The notes under the pieces were generated by a model. It made no database searches. It was not told where the DNA came from and saw nothing but the letters and a program-made list of their open reading frames with translations. The translations under genes and the position numbers were made by a program. Below are positions 33,133 to 45,049 of a DNA stretch of 64,000 nucleotides, one piece after another (position 1 is the stretch's first letter; every line of letters begins with the position of its first letter). The stretch comes from Rutpela maculata (Eukaryota > Arthropoda > Insecta > Coleoptera > Cerambycidae), in NCBI GenBank assembly GCA_936432065.2, contig OW386291.2, forward strand, positions 100,567,823 to 100,631,822, read 5' to 3'.

Positions 33133-35059
33133 ACTAGTTCACGCAAATTAGACATTTTAGAAGAAATAATTTATAAAGTAATAATATTTGAGATGCGTAC
33201 TCTAGATAGAGTTAGAAATAGATACCCGAAAAGTTCTCACCCCATTTACGGATGGAACGTCTCTTTTTTTGCAAAAAACCACCCCCAACGGACACTTAAA
33301 GCTGGTTTTTCACTTTTATCTTGTAAACCGTTCATCAGAAAAGAAAAAAAGTATAGGAAATTAAAAAATTGTCGTTAAATTCTGCATAAAAAAAGTCCTA
33401 TTAACCTTGTAGCTATCCTCACCTATTCCGCGCTAACAGCCTCCGAACATGGGGGTAGCTTGGAACGTACAGGTAAAAATCGGTCCTATTCGAAGTTTAA
33501 CAGCGAATATCTTAAAACCGGTTACTTTAACGAGAAAAATGCTCAGGAATAAATTTATAGAGCGGAATTCTCTCTATAAGATGCATATATAGCGGGTTTT
33601 GACGCAAGTGATTTTTATTTATTTTCCCTTTTTTTTCCACAAAGCCGTATTTTTTAATCAATTATGTTTTCATACCACCCTCGAGGTAGAACTTTCGGTG
33701 CGTTTTGTTAAAGTGGTTTCCCCTGTAGGTCTATTCCACTAAAATTCTGTCCAATTTTACTCTTCTTCAAATTCGGAATTTAAACATCCTTGCCCATGGC
33801 AATTAGAGCACATTGCTGAGCAGCGCAATCCAACATTACAACACAGCTGCATCGTTTTCGGCAACCTTTTTTGCAGCTGCAGGATATTAGCTGGTGCTGG
33901 TAACTCGGTGGTATAAATGGGTGCTAAGGCGTTGCCTACTTTCTTCCAACCCCAATCCGTTGGTTCCAAGTTTTCTCCTCACCAAGATTGAATTTGGAGA
34001 AATACTCTGTAAGAATGTTGATGTAATGCCTCAGATGTTGGTGGCAGTCTTGGTAGAATCCCGGCAGTACTAGATTGATCGACCAACTTATTGAAAATAA
34101 TGAACCTTTGATGATTCAAAGATGTCTCTTTTTTTGGGGCGTTGTATAATGCAAGCGCGAATTGCTCTCCAGCACTTGTAATTTCTTGTTTCGTTGAGCT
34201 CCGGTTGTTGAATATACGTGGTATCACATCTGAACGCGTGGACAAACAAAACTGTCTCCTTACAGCTTTTTAAAACTTCCGAGTACTGCAAGTCACGAGA
34301 ACTGGACGTTTTATTTTCTATTTTTCCCTGAGCCTCGACGATCTTCATACTGCATATTGTCAGCATATCCGTCAAACTACAGTCGCTTTTTTGCCGTAAT
34401 GATTACGAATATAGCGAACGTAGGCTGTATAAAAGCCGTCAAAGGTATCTTGCTTTGGCCATACTACTCGATAAATCAAATTACCGCCATCAACAATGAA
34501 CTGGCAATCAGAAAAATTTATTGGCCTCTCTCGCACAGCATTGAAAATATTATACAGAGACGAATTCTTGGTTTTTCTCATTAACCCTTTCTCATCGAAG
34601 AGAGGAAGAGGAACTGAAGCAAACTCAAAGTCGAATGACTCCAAAAATTATAAATACTTGACTGTTTATTTACTAATATTTAATTTTCAGAGTATCAAGA
34701 TCTGAGAGAGAAGTAAATAAAATAATAGAGAAAATGCAATATAATTTTAAGTACACTGTATATACGTTTAAGATAATTATTCATGTCTGAAGTTTTTATT
34801 GCCGTAATCCTTCCTGGTAGAGCCTGAGGCCGTCCTTATATCTACGTCGGTACTATACATATTTTATGTATAATAATTATAAATGGATTTGTGAAAATAA
34901 AGGGAAAAATAAATAAAAATCACAAAAATCACAAAAGAGGGGGTGGAGAACTTTTTGGGTATTTATTTCTACCGCTTTCTAGAGTACGCATCTCAAATAT
35001 TATTACTTTATAAATTATTTATTCTAATCACTGTTTTTTAATCTAATTTGCATGTACTA
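33133..35059. mobile_element. TIR element carrying a PIN-like/cysteine-rich gene relic
   Basis: Left arm 33133-33244 and right arm about 34939-35059 are inverted copies (GATGCGTACTCTAGA pairs with TCTAGAGTACGCATC; TAATTTATAAAGTAATAATA pairs with TATTATTACTTTATAAATTA; CAAATTAGA outside). A second inverted block, GTGATTTTTATTTATTTT near 33610 and its complement near 34905, implies the arms originally continued and that 33245-33608 is present only on the left. The interior carries the minus-strand gene relic at 33757-34644. No transposase seen. Confidence 0.8.
33757..34644 (-). pseudogene. PIN-like nuclease/cysteine-rich multicopy protein, internally deleted
   Basis: Reading from 34644: FDEKGLMRKTKNSSLYNIF, then ERPINFSDCQFIVDGGNLIY, RVVWPKQDTFDGFYTAYVRY and NHYGKKATVV. 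This resembles the start of a FEN/PIN-like nuclease fold (DGG..L..RVVW...Y...HYG.ATVVFDG). The middle of that domain is deleted; a new frame reads LQYSEVLKSCKETVLFVHAF before a diverged GCDTT block. A third frame reads ALYNAPKKETSLNHQRF and LPRLPPTSEALHQHSYRV. The C-terminus has EPTDWGWKKVGNALAP and a Cys-rich tail (LCCNVGLRCSAMCSNCHGQG). From memory such proteins are multicopy and uncharacterised in arthropods and cnidarians. At least two frameshifts plus the deletion: a pseudogene. Nuclease role is inference. Confidence 0.55.
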
Positions 35060-35240
35060 AAACTGCTCATTATGTACTACATACAGGGTGTCAAACTGGA
35101 AGTAATTTTTTTTTTAAATGACTATTATATTCTGATTTCACCAAAGATGACGAACTATTTAGTTATTATTATAGATGAAATATTTTGGCACTTCTGATTA
35201 GATAATGTGAAAAAGGCATCATTCTTACGTGAAACTGATA
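35060..35240. other. Short spacer with ACAGGGTGTC end-like motif
   Basis: ACAGGGTGTCAAACTGGAAG at about 35084 resembles MITE-end words seen elsewhere in the window; too short to assign. Confidence 0.3.
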
Positions 35241-35630
35241 TATAATAATAATAATAATAGTAATAATAAACAACATTTATTCAAACATTAAAGAGCATTT
35301 ACAAAAATATAGCTAATTAAGTTAATGCAACTAAGCCTGTTTCGTGCAGATTTATTTGTAATTTTACAAATAAAAAATTAAATCCTGTTAGTTGCAGCTA
35401 GCATATATTACTTATATAATACCAAGATGAATATGTATATTTATTTAGAATTTAATTACTCAACTATCTTCTACCTACCTTGGATCTAACTCTTGTCGCA
35501 TGGCCACCCTTACGGTATCAAAAATATTTGCTTGCAAATTGTATATTTTTGACTGTTTGAACAATGATAAAAAATTTGATTGAAGTATTGTATTTCCAAA
35601 TTTCAATAAATATTAAGTACGGTAGATGAA
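35241..35630 (-). mobile_element. LINE 3'-end fragment (UTR and tail only)
   Basis: Starts with TAATAATAATAATAATAGTAATAATAAA (split by one G) followed by CAACATTTATTCAAAC, i.e. a TTA tail on the minus (sense) strand. About 390 bp later a second, independent tail begins. No coding remains. Interpreted as a very short 5'-truncated copy or a 3' end cut by the next element. Confidence 0.5.
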
Positions 35631-35883
35631 TAATAATAATAATAATAAAAATAATTTTATTTCATCCAAATGATCATGTACATGATATAGGATATGTCAA
35701 GAAATTATCTGAAATATCAGATATAATATAAAAATACAACAATATTAACAGTCACATACGAAACACAATAAGACAAATATAACTATAACAAACAACATAA
35801 AATTACGATTTAAAGTATACAAAATAAAAATGCCAAATAGTGTATATAACAAGATAAACATTAAAATAAAATAAAATAATATA

Positions 35884-37197
35884 TTATTGGTAATCAAGAG
35901 ATGCAGATAAAAATTCCTTGGTGCTATAAAAACATCCATTAACCAACATGACTTTTATATATTTTTTAAACATATCTAAACTTGCAACATTTTTCAAATT
36001 AGTAGGCAATTTATTGTATAATTTGATGCAGTTATAATTTGCTGAATGTTTGTAGGTTGTAGTATTATGACGAGGAATATTCAATAGCTCACCGTGCCTC
36101 GTGTTGTGTTCATGAAAACAGGAATTATTGGTGAATAGATGATACTGCCTTTTAACAAATGTTACGCATTTGTATATATATATTGAAGGGGCAGTGAGAA
36201 TTTTATTATTTATAAAAACCTGCCTACAACTTTCAATGCTCCTCATATTAAAAATTAGCCTTAAAAGTTTCTTTTGGGCTACAAAAATTCTGTTAAAATC
36301 TCTAGCACATCCCCAGTTTATTATATTGAGAGAAATATGTGAGTATGCCATGGCATAATATATGCTTAGAAGTCCTGAAACAGTTAGGATATCTTTCATT
36401 TGTAAGATCGCATAATACGACTTGTTTAGTTTTTTACAAACACCGTCCACATGAGCGTCCCAGGTAAGTCTATTATCAATGCAAGTACCTAGGAACATTA
36501 CTGAATCTGAAAATTCCATATCACCGGTCTGTATTTTGCTAGCAGGAATGCCCCTTCTTATAAAAAAATTTATACATTTGGTTTTGGTTTTATTCAAAAC
36601 AAGTCTGTTCCTCTCGCACCATATGCTTAAATCACATATAGCACTTTGGATCAGATTTTCTAGCTCTTGTGGTGTTTCTGCTGATACAGTTATAGTTGTA
36701 TCATCTGCGAACATTGTAACTAAGCCCCCTGGGATATGGATAGGAAGGTCGTTAATAAATAACAAAAACAGTAATGGGCCTAGTACAGATCCCTGTGGAA
36801 CTCCGAGTTTTACATCGTGCGCAGCTGACTTGGTACCATTATTGTTAATTACCATATTTCGCCCCTCAAGATACGATTGGATCCAACTAATTAAATTGCC
36901 TGGTAAGTTGTAACTACTGAGTTTCGTTATTAAAAAATTTGGGCATACGGAATCAAATGCCTTAGACAGATCAAAAAGTAATGAGGCAACATATCTACCC
37001 CTATCAAGCTCTATGTAAACGAAATTCAGTAGTTCACAAGTAGCTGACTCAACAGATCTGTTCTTTCTAAAACCATGCTGAAAGTTGGTCAATAATGAAT
37101 TGGTTCTCCAAATATATAGAGAGGCACTGACAGACAACTTTTTCAAACAGTTTTGATAGAGCATTAAGAATTGAAATTTGTCTATAGTTATCAACAT
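35884..37197 (-). pseudogene. CR1-like ORF2: reverse transcriptase palm and C-terminus
   Basis: After the frameshift (the first ~35 residues of this frame are out-of-frame sequence): FQHGFRKNRSVESATCELLN, SLLFDLSKAFDSVCPNFL (first catalytic Asp), VPQGSVLGPLLFLLFINDLP and LVTMFADDTTITVS, with the catalytic FADD. Then SDSVMFLGTCIDNRLTWDAH (FLGxxxDxxLxW thumb block), INWGCARDFNRIF, QKKLLRLIFNMRSIESC, HNTRHGELLNIPRHNT and IKLYNKLPTNLKN, all conserved in CR1/Jockey-like LINEs. Stop at 35884, followed by UTR and TTA tail. All RT catalytic residues are present; only the frameshift shared with the upstream ORF disables it. Confidence 0.85.
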
Positions 37198-38863
37198 TGT
37201 TTAAGTCACCCTTCTTATATACTGGTAGGACTAAGGCGGTTTTAAATACATCCGGAAAACATCCTTGGTGTAGTGATTGATTTAATAAGTACAGCAAAGG
37301 TTGCATAATTAAATCTAAAATATAAGAGATAGTGACCAATGATAGTTCATCAGTCCCTGATGATTTTTTATTTTTTATTTGAACTAGAGCATCAATAACA
37401 TCAGATTCGGTGATGGTACCTATATACAGGTTCGAGTTATTCTTGTTTGGCATCATTGTACAAGGTAGAGCCAAATTCTGTCCAAAGTGGTTAATAGCAT
37501 TCTGCTCAGCTGCATTAGAGAAGTGGCTGGCGAAGAGATCGGCAACTTCTTTGGGATTATCTATACAATCACCATTGTAATTAAGAACTATAGGTTTCAT
37601 GTCACAATTTTTCCTTCCCAATTTAAAATTTATTATGTTCCAAGTCTCCTTGGTCTTATTGGATGAGTTATTTATTTTTTTATTATAATAGTTTGACTTG
37701 GCTAGTTTAATATTAAGTTTATGTTCCTGTTTTTTAATTTTATACAAGTTAGTTATATCAGGAAGCCCTGTATTTGTCATGAGCCAGAATAGTCCTTTCA
37801 ATTCCTCACCTTCTTTGACAATATCGTTTGTTACCCACTTATTGTAATTGGGCTGCCTTCTGTATATTTTTTTTAAAGGACAAGAAACATTAAAAGCCCA
37901 GCTTAAACAATCCACAAATGATTTGAAACCCATATTTATATCGAAATCAAACAAATAGGTCCAATTTATGTTACTTAGTCTAGTTCGAAACTCATTTAAA
38001 TTATTTGCAAAAAGTTGTCTAGCAAAAACAGGAACTTCATTCTTAGATGATTGCTTGGTGATTATAAAATTTAGCTTCAGGATATGCGCGAAATGGTCAG
38101 CTATGTTCGGATTTACTAAATTGCAATCATATACCGAATTATCTAGGTTGGTGACCATGTAGTCTATACAAGAGGAACTAGTATGGCCATTCTTATTCGT
38201 AAAAATTCTGGTACTGCCAGTAGAGCACATGTTTAACTCGAACGAATTAAATATGTCCATTAATAGCTTGGTGTTCATACTATTAAGCTGGTTATAGTCA
38301 ATATTAAAGTCTCCACAAAGGACAATGTATTTGGACCTACCTGAGGCGATGCTAAGAGCCTGGGACAAAGTGTAAGTAAATATATTAATATCACCATTGG
38401 GAGGCCTATATAGAGTAATAATCGATATCCTAGAATTGCCCAGTTTATAACATATGGCACATATTTCGATATGACACTCAACAGATAATTGTTTTATTGA
38501 ATTAATTTCAGTGGCCACCATGGTAAAATGAACTAAAATAAGAGATCCCCCATGAATGTGATTACTTCTGGTATATGCAGAAATGAAGTTGTAGTCAGGA
38601 AAATGTAAACAATTTAAATTATTATTACAAATCCAATGTTCCGAGACACATAGAATATTAATCTTTTGTTGTTTTACAAACAACTCAACAGTATTAAAGT
38701 TATTTAAAAGTCCCTGGACATTAACATGACATACATTAAGCATATCATTTACAACTACATCACAGTCAAGAGATACATTCAAATAGTTTAACTTACATGC
38801 TATTTCAGTCTTATCATTTTCTAAGGACACTTGTGAAGTGGGGTCACCGGTTGTCCAGGGCAT
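37067..38863 (-). pseudogene. CR1-like ORF2: AP endonuclease and RT N-terminus
   Basis: 598 residues from ATG at 38863. Endonuclease motifs in order: CHVNVQGLLNN (Asn), ILCVSEHWI (catalytic Glu), ITLYRPPNGD, VLCGDFNIDYNQL (Asp/Asn), SSCIDYMVTN and IADHFAHILKL (the Asp-His pair; SDH is usual, here ADH). The linker has ETWNIINFKLGRK and EVADLFASHFSN. RT begins with KKSSGTDELSLVTISYIL and VLPVYKKGDLNNVDNYRQIS (RPIS is usual). The endonuclease nicks target DNA and RT extends from the nick. The frame is lost near 37090, where RT continues in the next ORF. Otherwise it is intact. Confidence 0.85.
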
Positions 38864-39285
38864 AAAAAATTTGATTTATTTAGTTCAACACTTAGAGAAA
38901 AATTATTCACAGTTTCTGAATTGGAATCGTTGGGTTCGACAATTATAGACGAGTCATTTATTGAAACTAGGGGTTCACTCACATTGGATGTAGAAGTTTT
39001 TTCATACAGAGTACTGAGGTTTTTATCAGAAATATCAATAAATGTTAAAGTGTTGTTCAGGCATTTACTTTTTAACAACACACTTGTAACACTAGATGCC
39101 GCCACTTTATGATTAAAGTATTTATAATTTTTATTGTTTACTTCTACAAATTGAATCAACCCTTTTCTGCATTTATTAAATTTAGTCAAAAAATCATTAA
39201 GTTTTGTATTATATTTATAAATGTGCCTATTTTTTGATAAACTATTTATGGAACAGATGTAAATAAAATATTTGTATTTGTACAC
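38821..39285 (-). pseudogene. CR1-like ORF1, C-terminal part in shifted frame
   Basis: Continues the SGNH-like domain: INSLSKNRHIYKYNTKLNDF and KGLIQFVEVNNKNYKYFNHK follow directly on the segment ending TSVP in the other frame, as expected for an esterase that normally has a short SVPxRxD link here. The last third is Ser/Asn-rich (SINDSSIIVEPNDSNSETVN) and poorly structured. Its stop at 38821 lies inside the start of ORF2, giving a 43-bp overlap. No Cys knuckle is visible. The first codons of this open frame are probably not translated as such. Confidence 0.65.
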
Positions 39286-40031
39286 AGCTTCAGCTTATTG
39301 CAGATTAGACGAAATGAAGGGGTTTTATTTAATTCTATATCATTAGATCCACCCGATATAATTACGAAATCCTCCAGATTAAAATGTTTGGTAATCGTTT
39401 CAATGTTTTCCATTACTTGATTTAGAAGAGCTCCTGGCTTTTTAACCGACATTATTTCATATACTCTTAAATCAACTAATTTTCTCATTTGCCAATTTAT
39501 ATTCTTGTCATCTGTCAGTAACAGAATTTTTTTTTTCATTTTTATGTTTGTGGTTGTATTATTTCCATAGTTATTTACATTTCCAATTCTTTTTGAATAT
39601 TTATTAACTTCCTTAGTCAGCGCGTCAATATTTTGCAGTGTTGAAATTTTGTTTGTCTCACTGTGTATGTCTAAATTTAATTTAAGTGATTCGGTTAAGG
39701 TCGATATGTTTTTCTTTGCCATGAGATTTGTTTGTGTAGAGATAGTATTTACTTGTTTTGTTTTATCAGTGATAGTTTTTTTCAATTTATTTATAAATAC
39801 ATTTAATTCCATTATGGTATTTTCTTGTTGGGTTATTAAGTCGGTCAGTTCTTCTTCCCTTTTCATCGTCTCTTCTAAGAACAATTTGTTTTCAGATTTT
39901 AACTTTTGAATATAATTATCTTTCAAATCACCATCTTCCGTCAGATCATGTATGGTTTTTTCAAGTAACTCCTTATTACTTTCGTCCAAATTGGAGGTAT
40001 ATTTAAAGAATATGGCTGATGGCTTTCTCAC
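39246..40031 (-). pseudogene. CR1-like ORF1, N-terminal: coiled coil and SGNH start
   Basis: 261 residues from ATG at 40031. Residues about 10-150 are Glu/Lys/Leu/Asn-rich with heptad-like spacing (ELLEKTIHDLTEDGD, KLKSENKLFLEETMKREEEL), consistent with a coiled coil. Then KKILLLTDDKNINWQMRKL begins an SGNH/GDSL-hydrolase-like domain, and FVIISGGSNDIELN carries its GxND block near residue 225. The frame ends with ILFTSVP and a stop; the C-terminal part continues in another frame. ORF1 proteins of CR1 elements bind RNA and oligomerise; the role of the esterase is not settled. A single small deletion near 39255 breaks it. Confidence 0.7.
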
Positions 40032-40339
40032 AATTTATCAACTTATTTACTTTCAAGTTTCCTAATATTAGAGTTTACTATGGGCACAATAGTGCGCTCC
40101 TGTATATGGAAAGGTCACGGCAATCAATAAATTGGAAACCTTTTTTATATTCAGCCGCTAAGCCCTGAAAACCCGACAGTAACGTTACCGAAAGCCTGGA
40201 CACCTGCCAATTACTCTGTTGCATGTGTAATATTTTCCTCAGCCGCCTGCGACCACCAGTTGCTTAGAAGCTTTTCCTACACTCATGGCGCCTGTTGCGC
40301 CAAAAAACTATTTCTTGTAGCGTGATTTACTGCCAGCCA

Positions 40340-43300
40340 ATAAGTCCAAAAGCAGAGCACAATTGAACGCTTAATCGATTAACACTGAATAAGAAATGAA
40401 TCGTTTTGAATTTCATTGTTAGGGAAATGCAATACAATGTGTTACGGTTCGAGTCATAAATCATTTCCCTTTTAGGCAGTTATATTATCGGATTTCCTTG
40501 TTGGATAGCTTTGAAATATTTTTGTTTTTTAAGAAGTAAAGGTGATTTATGTGTACTGTCATTTATTTTTTCTTGTTCATCTAATACACTTCTGAACTGG
40601 GTTTATTTTAATCAAAAAAATTATAAATTATAAAATTGTAACCTCAGTGTGAATGTCTAATTTTCTTTATTTGTTTATTGTTTTCATATGTCTCATTTTG
40701 CTTTTAAATTTTCTGAGTAATCAAGTGAATCATATTACTTGTAGAAATAACCAATATGAAGAACAGTACATGATTTAATCATGATGATTCAGATATTGAA
40801 CATCAAATTCATATTCTATGGATAAAAATAAGCAACAGTTTATATGGAGCTAAGAGCTAAGATTGAAAATGTACTTTAGGAATATCGAAAGATACAGTTT
40901 GAAGAAAAAAAAAATTGTAGTATGTAATATCACTAGTGCTTAAAATTTCATCAAAAATTTTTTCGAAATAGTTGTTGCCTGGTAATATAAAGAGTGTAAA
41001 TTTACAGTTTATTAATCTTTATAATAAACTGGCGATTTACAAGAGTTATGTTACCTTTTGGCAACTAGTTTGAGCTAAAATTTTTATAGAAAATTTAAAA
41101 GCACTAGTGGTATTTGGGGAGAATATTTCACGAGGAAATAATTCATTAAGTACCGTCTTGAGCAAAGAAAAAATAGGACAACTATTTTTTTCTAATCTAA
41201 CAAATAACTGACACTGTCACAAAAATTAAAGTTAGATGTACACAACTAGATTTTAGCAAAAATACGTTATAGGACTTGTCCCATTTTTTTTGCGCACGAC
41301 AGTACATCTTCAATAAGTAAAGTATTATGTTTTGTAATTACCATTAGACGTTTTCTTGTCACTTTTTGGAGTTTACTGACCTTTATTTTCAATTTCATCA
41401 TTAATTTAATATAAAGAAATGCTTAAAAAAAAACTATATTGTCAAAACAATAAACTTGAAACAAATGCAGTAGAAACTACTCAGAATTCGCTATATTTTA
41501 AACATAATCTAGTGACGGTTTCTATGGAAACTAGTAAATAAAGCGAGTTGAAACCTTAGATATTATAATATATATACTGGCTTATAACTTCTCAGGAGTT
41601 TCTGAGATGTAATATGACGAGGAACGATAGAGAGAGCACTACTTTATCGCCGATGTCCCGCCCATATATATTATGCACTCATGGTTCCCGAGATTAGAAT
41701 TGAAATGGAGCTCCATCTAGCGCCACTAGAGTTGTATTTCGACAGCAAAATAAATGTTCATTGACACATATTTTATTTAATCCTTATTTTTAACTAAGTT
41801 TAAAAATTAAGTTGAGGTTTACTTTGTTAAGAAGAAAGAACTTTAAATACAACAAATTATTATGTTTAGTGCACAGATTTGATTCAACGAGTTACTTTTT
41901 GATAGTTTACCGTATGTAAGTACATTTTTAGTTTGTTTCCAGAGCGAATGTTTTTACTTGCACATTTGTAATAAATGATTTGTGTACCTCGTAGGCATTT
42001 CTATTTAATTTTAGATTCTGCCAATGTTAATTATTTTGTAACTACGTTATTGATCTATTGAAAGCTGTGCTTGACTTGTTCCTGTATGAGCTATGTTAAG
42101 TACAAACTTTGTACGTAATTGTTACCTGATTGAAAAGGCTATATATTTCAGACAAGCTTTCGCTTTGGAACTGAGGCTTACTATATATGTGGTGTGTTTA
42201 TGTTTATATTTACTGTTAGATAATACAATATTACAATTTACAAGGTACGCTAACAATAAGCAATAAGCTTAGGCTAGAGAAAAATTTCTAGATAAAATTT
42301 AAAAGCAAGAGTGAACCTATTTGCGGAAAACATTTCACGAAACAAAACATGACATATATGACAAAACATTTTCGCAATATTTGTCGACGCGGCGACACAA
42401 AAAATTATAGTGAAAATCTTTTCGTGTTGGTACTGTCAAAAGCCGATCTAGGTTAGATTACCACTAATAATGACGTTTGATTGGTGCAATGTTGTGAAAA
42501 AAATGGGCTCTTATTGGCTAGCGCGTTAATGAGTGCAATAATCGACACAACATGGTCAGTGGTTGGTTTATAATATCTTGTGTTATAATCACTCGATTTT
42601 TGCATTTTCGGGTACATTTTGAGTAAAGAAAGTGCATCTAATTGCGCAGAAACGGACTTATAGTGGAACACAAAAAAACAAAAGGTACTTTTTTCCATTT
42701 CTCGTACATTATATCGAATATTCTGAACGATATTGTAAAGATTACAGAATACTTTTCTTTTCTTTATTTTTTTTATGAAGAAAATGAACTCTTTCTGTGT
42801 GACCTGGTGCGATAAATAATTTCAGAGATATTGTGAGCAAGCGAAACTCGTTTAAAAATAGCTTATTTATTTTTTATTTTACTTCGCTAAACTTTACATG
42901 ATCCGGATAATGTTTTTATAGATGTATAGATGTTTTAATTTCACCACTATATGTAATCAATTGAACCTTTGCAGCAAATCAGAGATGTAACCGGTAAACA
43001 GCAGATTTATAAAATATAATAAATCTATAAAACACAACAAACATCGGAAACTGCATCGATCGATATAGAGAAAAGCAAGTACCAAAAAATTTTGAAAATT
43101 TAGGAATCATTAATGTCAGTATAGGCAATCCAAAAAAAATAGTAACAAGCATTTGGCACTTCCGCTTATACCGGAAGTCAATACCAACTTGCTTATTTTA
43201 AATGGAACACCTTATCTCAAAGTTTTAGAAAGAAGCAAAAAATTCTGAGTCGAAAATATGTAAGCATACTCTATCCCTAAACCAAGATTTTCAGAGATAT

Positions 43301-44339
43301 TTGACATTTTATAAAAAAAAAATTGCAACAACCTTTATCACTTTTTTCGCGTAAAAGATCCTCATTTGCTTTTTGGTACGCAGAAAATCATAAGATGAGC
43401 TACGATCTACAGTTCAAAGAAATTCAATAATAATATACTAAGTGTTCAGTTTTTTACGTTACATGCTGTCAACTTCAAACCGTGAAAATTTGTTTAAGTC
43501 AAATGAAACACCCTGTATTCTTTTGCATTAAATTATGTAAAATGAATTTCCCCTTTTTCCCATACAGATATTGTAGGCATTTAACTTACAACTTTTTGAA
43601 TTATTTGCGATTTTCTTAGAAATTCAAGAATTCTTAGTAAAAATGTTATCAAATTGGCTATGATTAGAAACAATCAGTAATGTCTGTCATTATCTTATGC
43701 CAAAAATTGCCACCTCATTTAAATTATACATACGAAGACTTTTTAAACTTGTTTACTCGCTTGTTTATTATTTATGTTTATTAATGTGTTACATGTTCTT
43801 GATATTACTTTATTACATTCTTCATAAGTAATAATATCGATCGATGCAGTTCCTGGTGGGACACCCTGTGTATGCACATGACATTTCACAGTGACATACA
43901 AAGATATAAGTATAAATACAAAAATATGTAGAGTATGAGAGCATTCTGTAAATAAGCACATTTAAATACTCTAGTGTGGATTGGCACCATAGAGTGTCCT
44001 GAAAAATGCATCAACCGAGTAAAAACAGTACTTTAGAATTCAACTTTTTACATTATTTTTGAAGAATAAATTTAGTTGCTTTATATGTGATGTTAAAAGA
44101 ATATATAAATTTAAGTTGGGGGATTTTTTGTGCTAACTATGGCAATGTACTTTCAGACTTTTAATGCGTGTAAGAGTTACCCAATAAGACCACTGCGTAG
44201 GAGATTCTAGAGTGGAAAAGGGAAAAATAAGTATTATTTAGGACGTCGAAGTCGAGAATGCTTTTTTAATTTCCTATGGAGGAAGATCGTGCTTGAGAGC
44301 CTTCTATTTAACTGATCAATATATATGGTTTACCTAGCT
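40340..44339. other. AT-rich region without genes; small elements only
   Basis: No protein family recognised. Contains the hairpin element at 40928-41115 and a related single-arm sequence near 42280-42350 (AAAATTTAAAAGCA...CATTTCACGA). At 43150-43210 a stretch with ACTTCCGCTTATACCGGAAG and CTTATTTTAAATGGAACACC resembles part of the arms of the 23.4-kb element. CACCCTGTAT occurs at 43507. Confidence 0.4.
40928..41115. mobile_element. Small hairpin element (arms about 88 bp)
   Basis: ATCACTAGTGCTTAAAATTT (left) pairs with AAATTTAAAAGCACTAGTGG (right); TTGCCTGGTAATATAA pairs with TTATGTTACCTTTTGGCAA; TTTACAGTTTATTA pairs with ATAATAAACTGGCGA. Only a few bases separate the arms. Typical of a fossil foldback MITE. 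Confidence 0.65.
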
Positions 44340-44645
44340 AAAGTTATCATATATACCTAGGAGTTTAACGTGGTCGCCTTTGGATACATTTTTATTACAA
44401 GTTATAAGTCTCTGAGTTTTGTTTTGACTAAATGTTAGTTTGTTTAAGATGAATCAGACTTTCGTCTGGAGTTCTAAGTCGGTGCTTAACTGGAGCAGAT
44501 TAGCAATGTTGCAGTCAAATCACAAGAGAGTGGTATCAACAGTGAACAGAGTTGATTTGCTAGGCAACAGACATTTAAGAAAGTCATTTACATAGTCTAG
44601 AAATAACAGTGGCTCCAGAGCAGAGCCCTGGGGTATAACATGATC
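44340..44645 (-). pseudogene. LINE reverse transcriptase fragment
   Basis: One frame from about 44641 reads VIPQGSALEPLLFLDYVNDF, then LLPSKSTLFTVDTTLL, where the catalytic FADDT is altered to FTVDTT, followed by a stop, then NIANLLQLSTDLELQTKV, a stop, FILNKLTFSQNKTQRLI and DHVKLLGIYDN (FLGI-type thumb). This is the palm to thumb of a CR1/Jockey-like RT, about 100 codons, with a lost catalytic Asp and two in-frame stops. Nothing recognisable on either side. Confidence 0.7.
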
Positions 44646-45049
44646 AGCACCTAGGAAATATGTCATTTCCTATAGTAAAGCATTCATGAAACAACATTAT
44701 ATAATGAATAAAATGGGACTAAAAAGGGGGCGTTGTAGTAATCGGTTTTTTCAGTCTTAAGTCACAAAAAAACTTCTCCGTATTAAGACGAGTAGATAGT
44801 TGTGTCATGCCATATTTGAATAACATTTTACTCGAGTGCAGCACAAATCACGTTTACGTGATCAGAAAACCAATCTGACGAAAAATAGAAAAAATCGACT
44901 TAAAGAATTTCTCGCTTCAAAAGAGCACAACCAAGCAAATTTTTGGCATCAGCACCGAAATTTCACGAGACTTTTTCACATCTCCGACGACGAGTGGCAC
45001 TAAAAGCAAAAAATAGGAAAGTACGCAGTACATGTCGCTTCACGATGTA

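Larger units (their letters stand above)
35632..40340 (-). mobile_element. Nearly complete CR1-like LINE
   Basis: Minus-strand element with a 3' TTA tail (35632-35650), a ~230-bp 3' UTR, ORF2 (35884-38863, endonuclease and RT, one frameshift near 37090) and ORF1 (38821-40031, coiled coil and SGNH-type esterase, one frameshift near 39255). ORF1 and ORF2 overlap by about 40 bp. Upstream, 40032 to about 40340, is a candidate 5' UTR; its end is not defined. ORF1 with an esterase plus APE endonuclease fits the CR1 group. Confidence 0.8.

Noticed and set aside
36479..36913. 144-residue plus-strand open frame
   Set aside because: Shadow of the CR1-like reverse transcriptase on the opposite strand.
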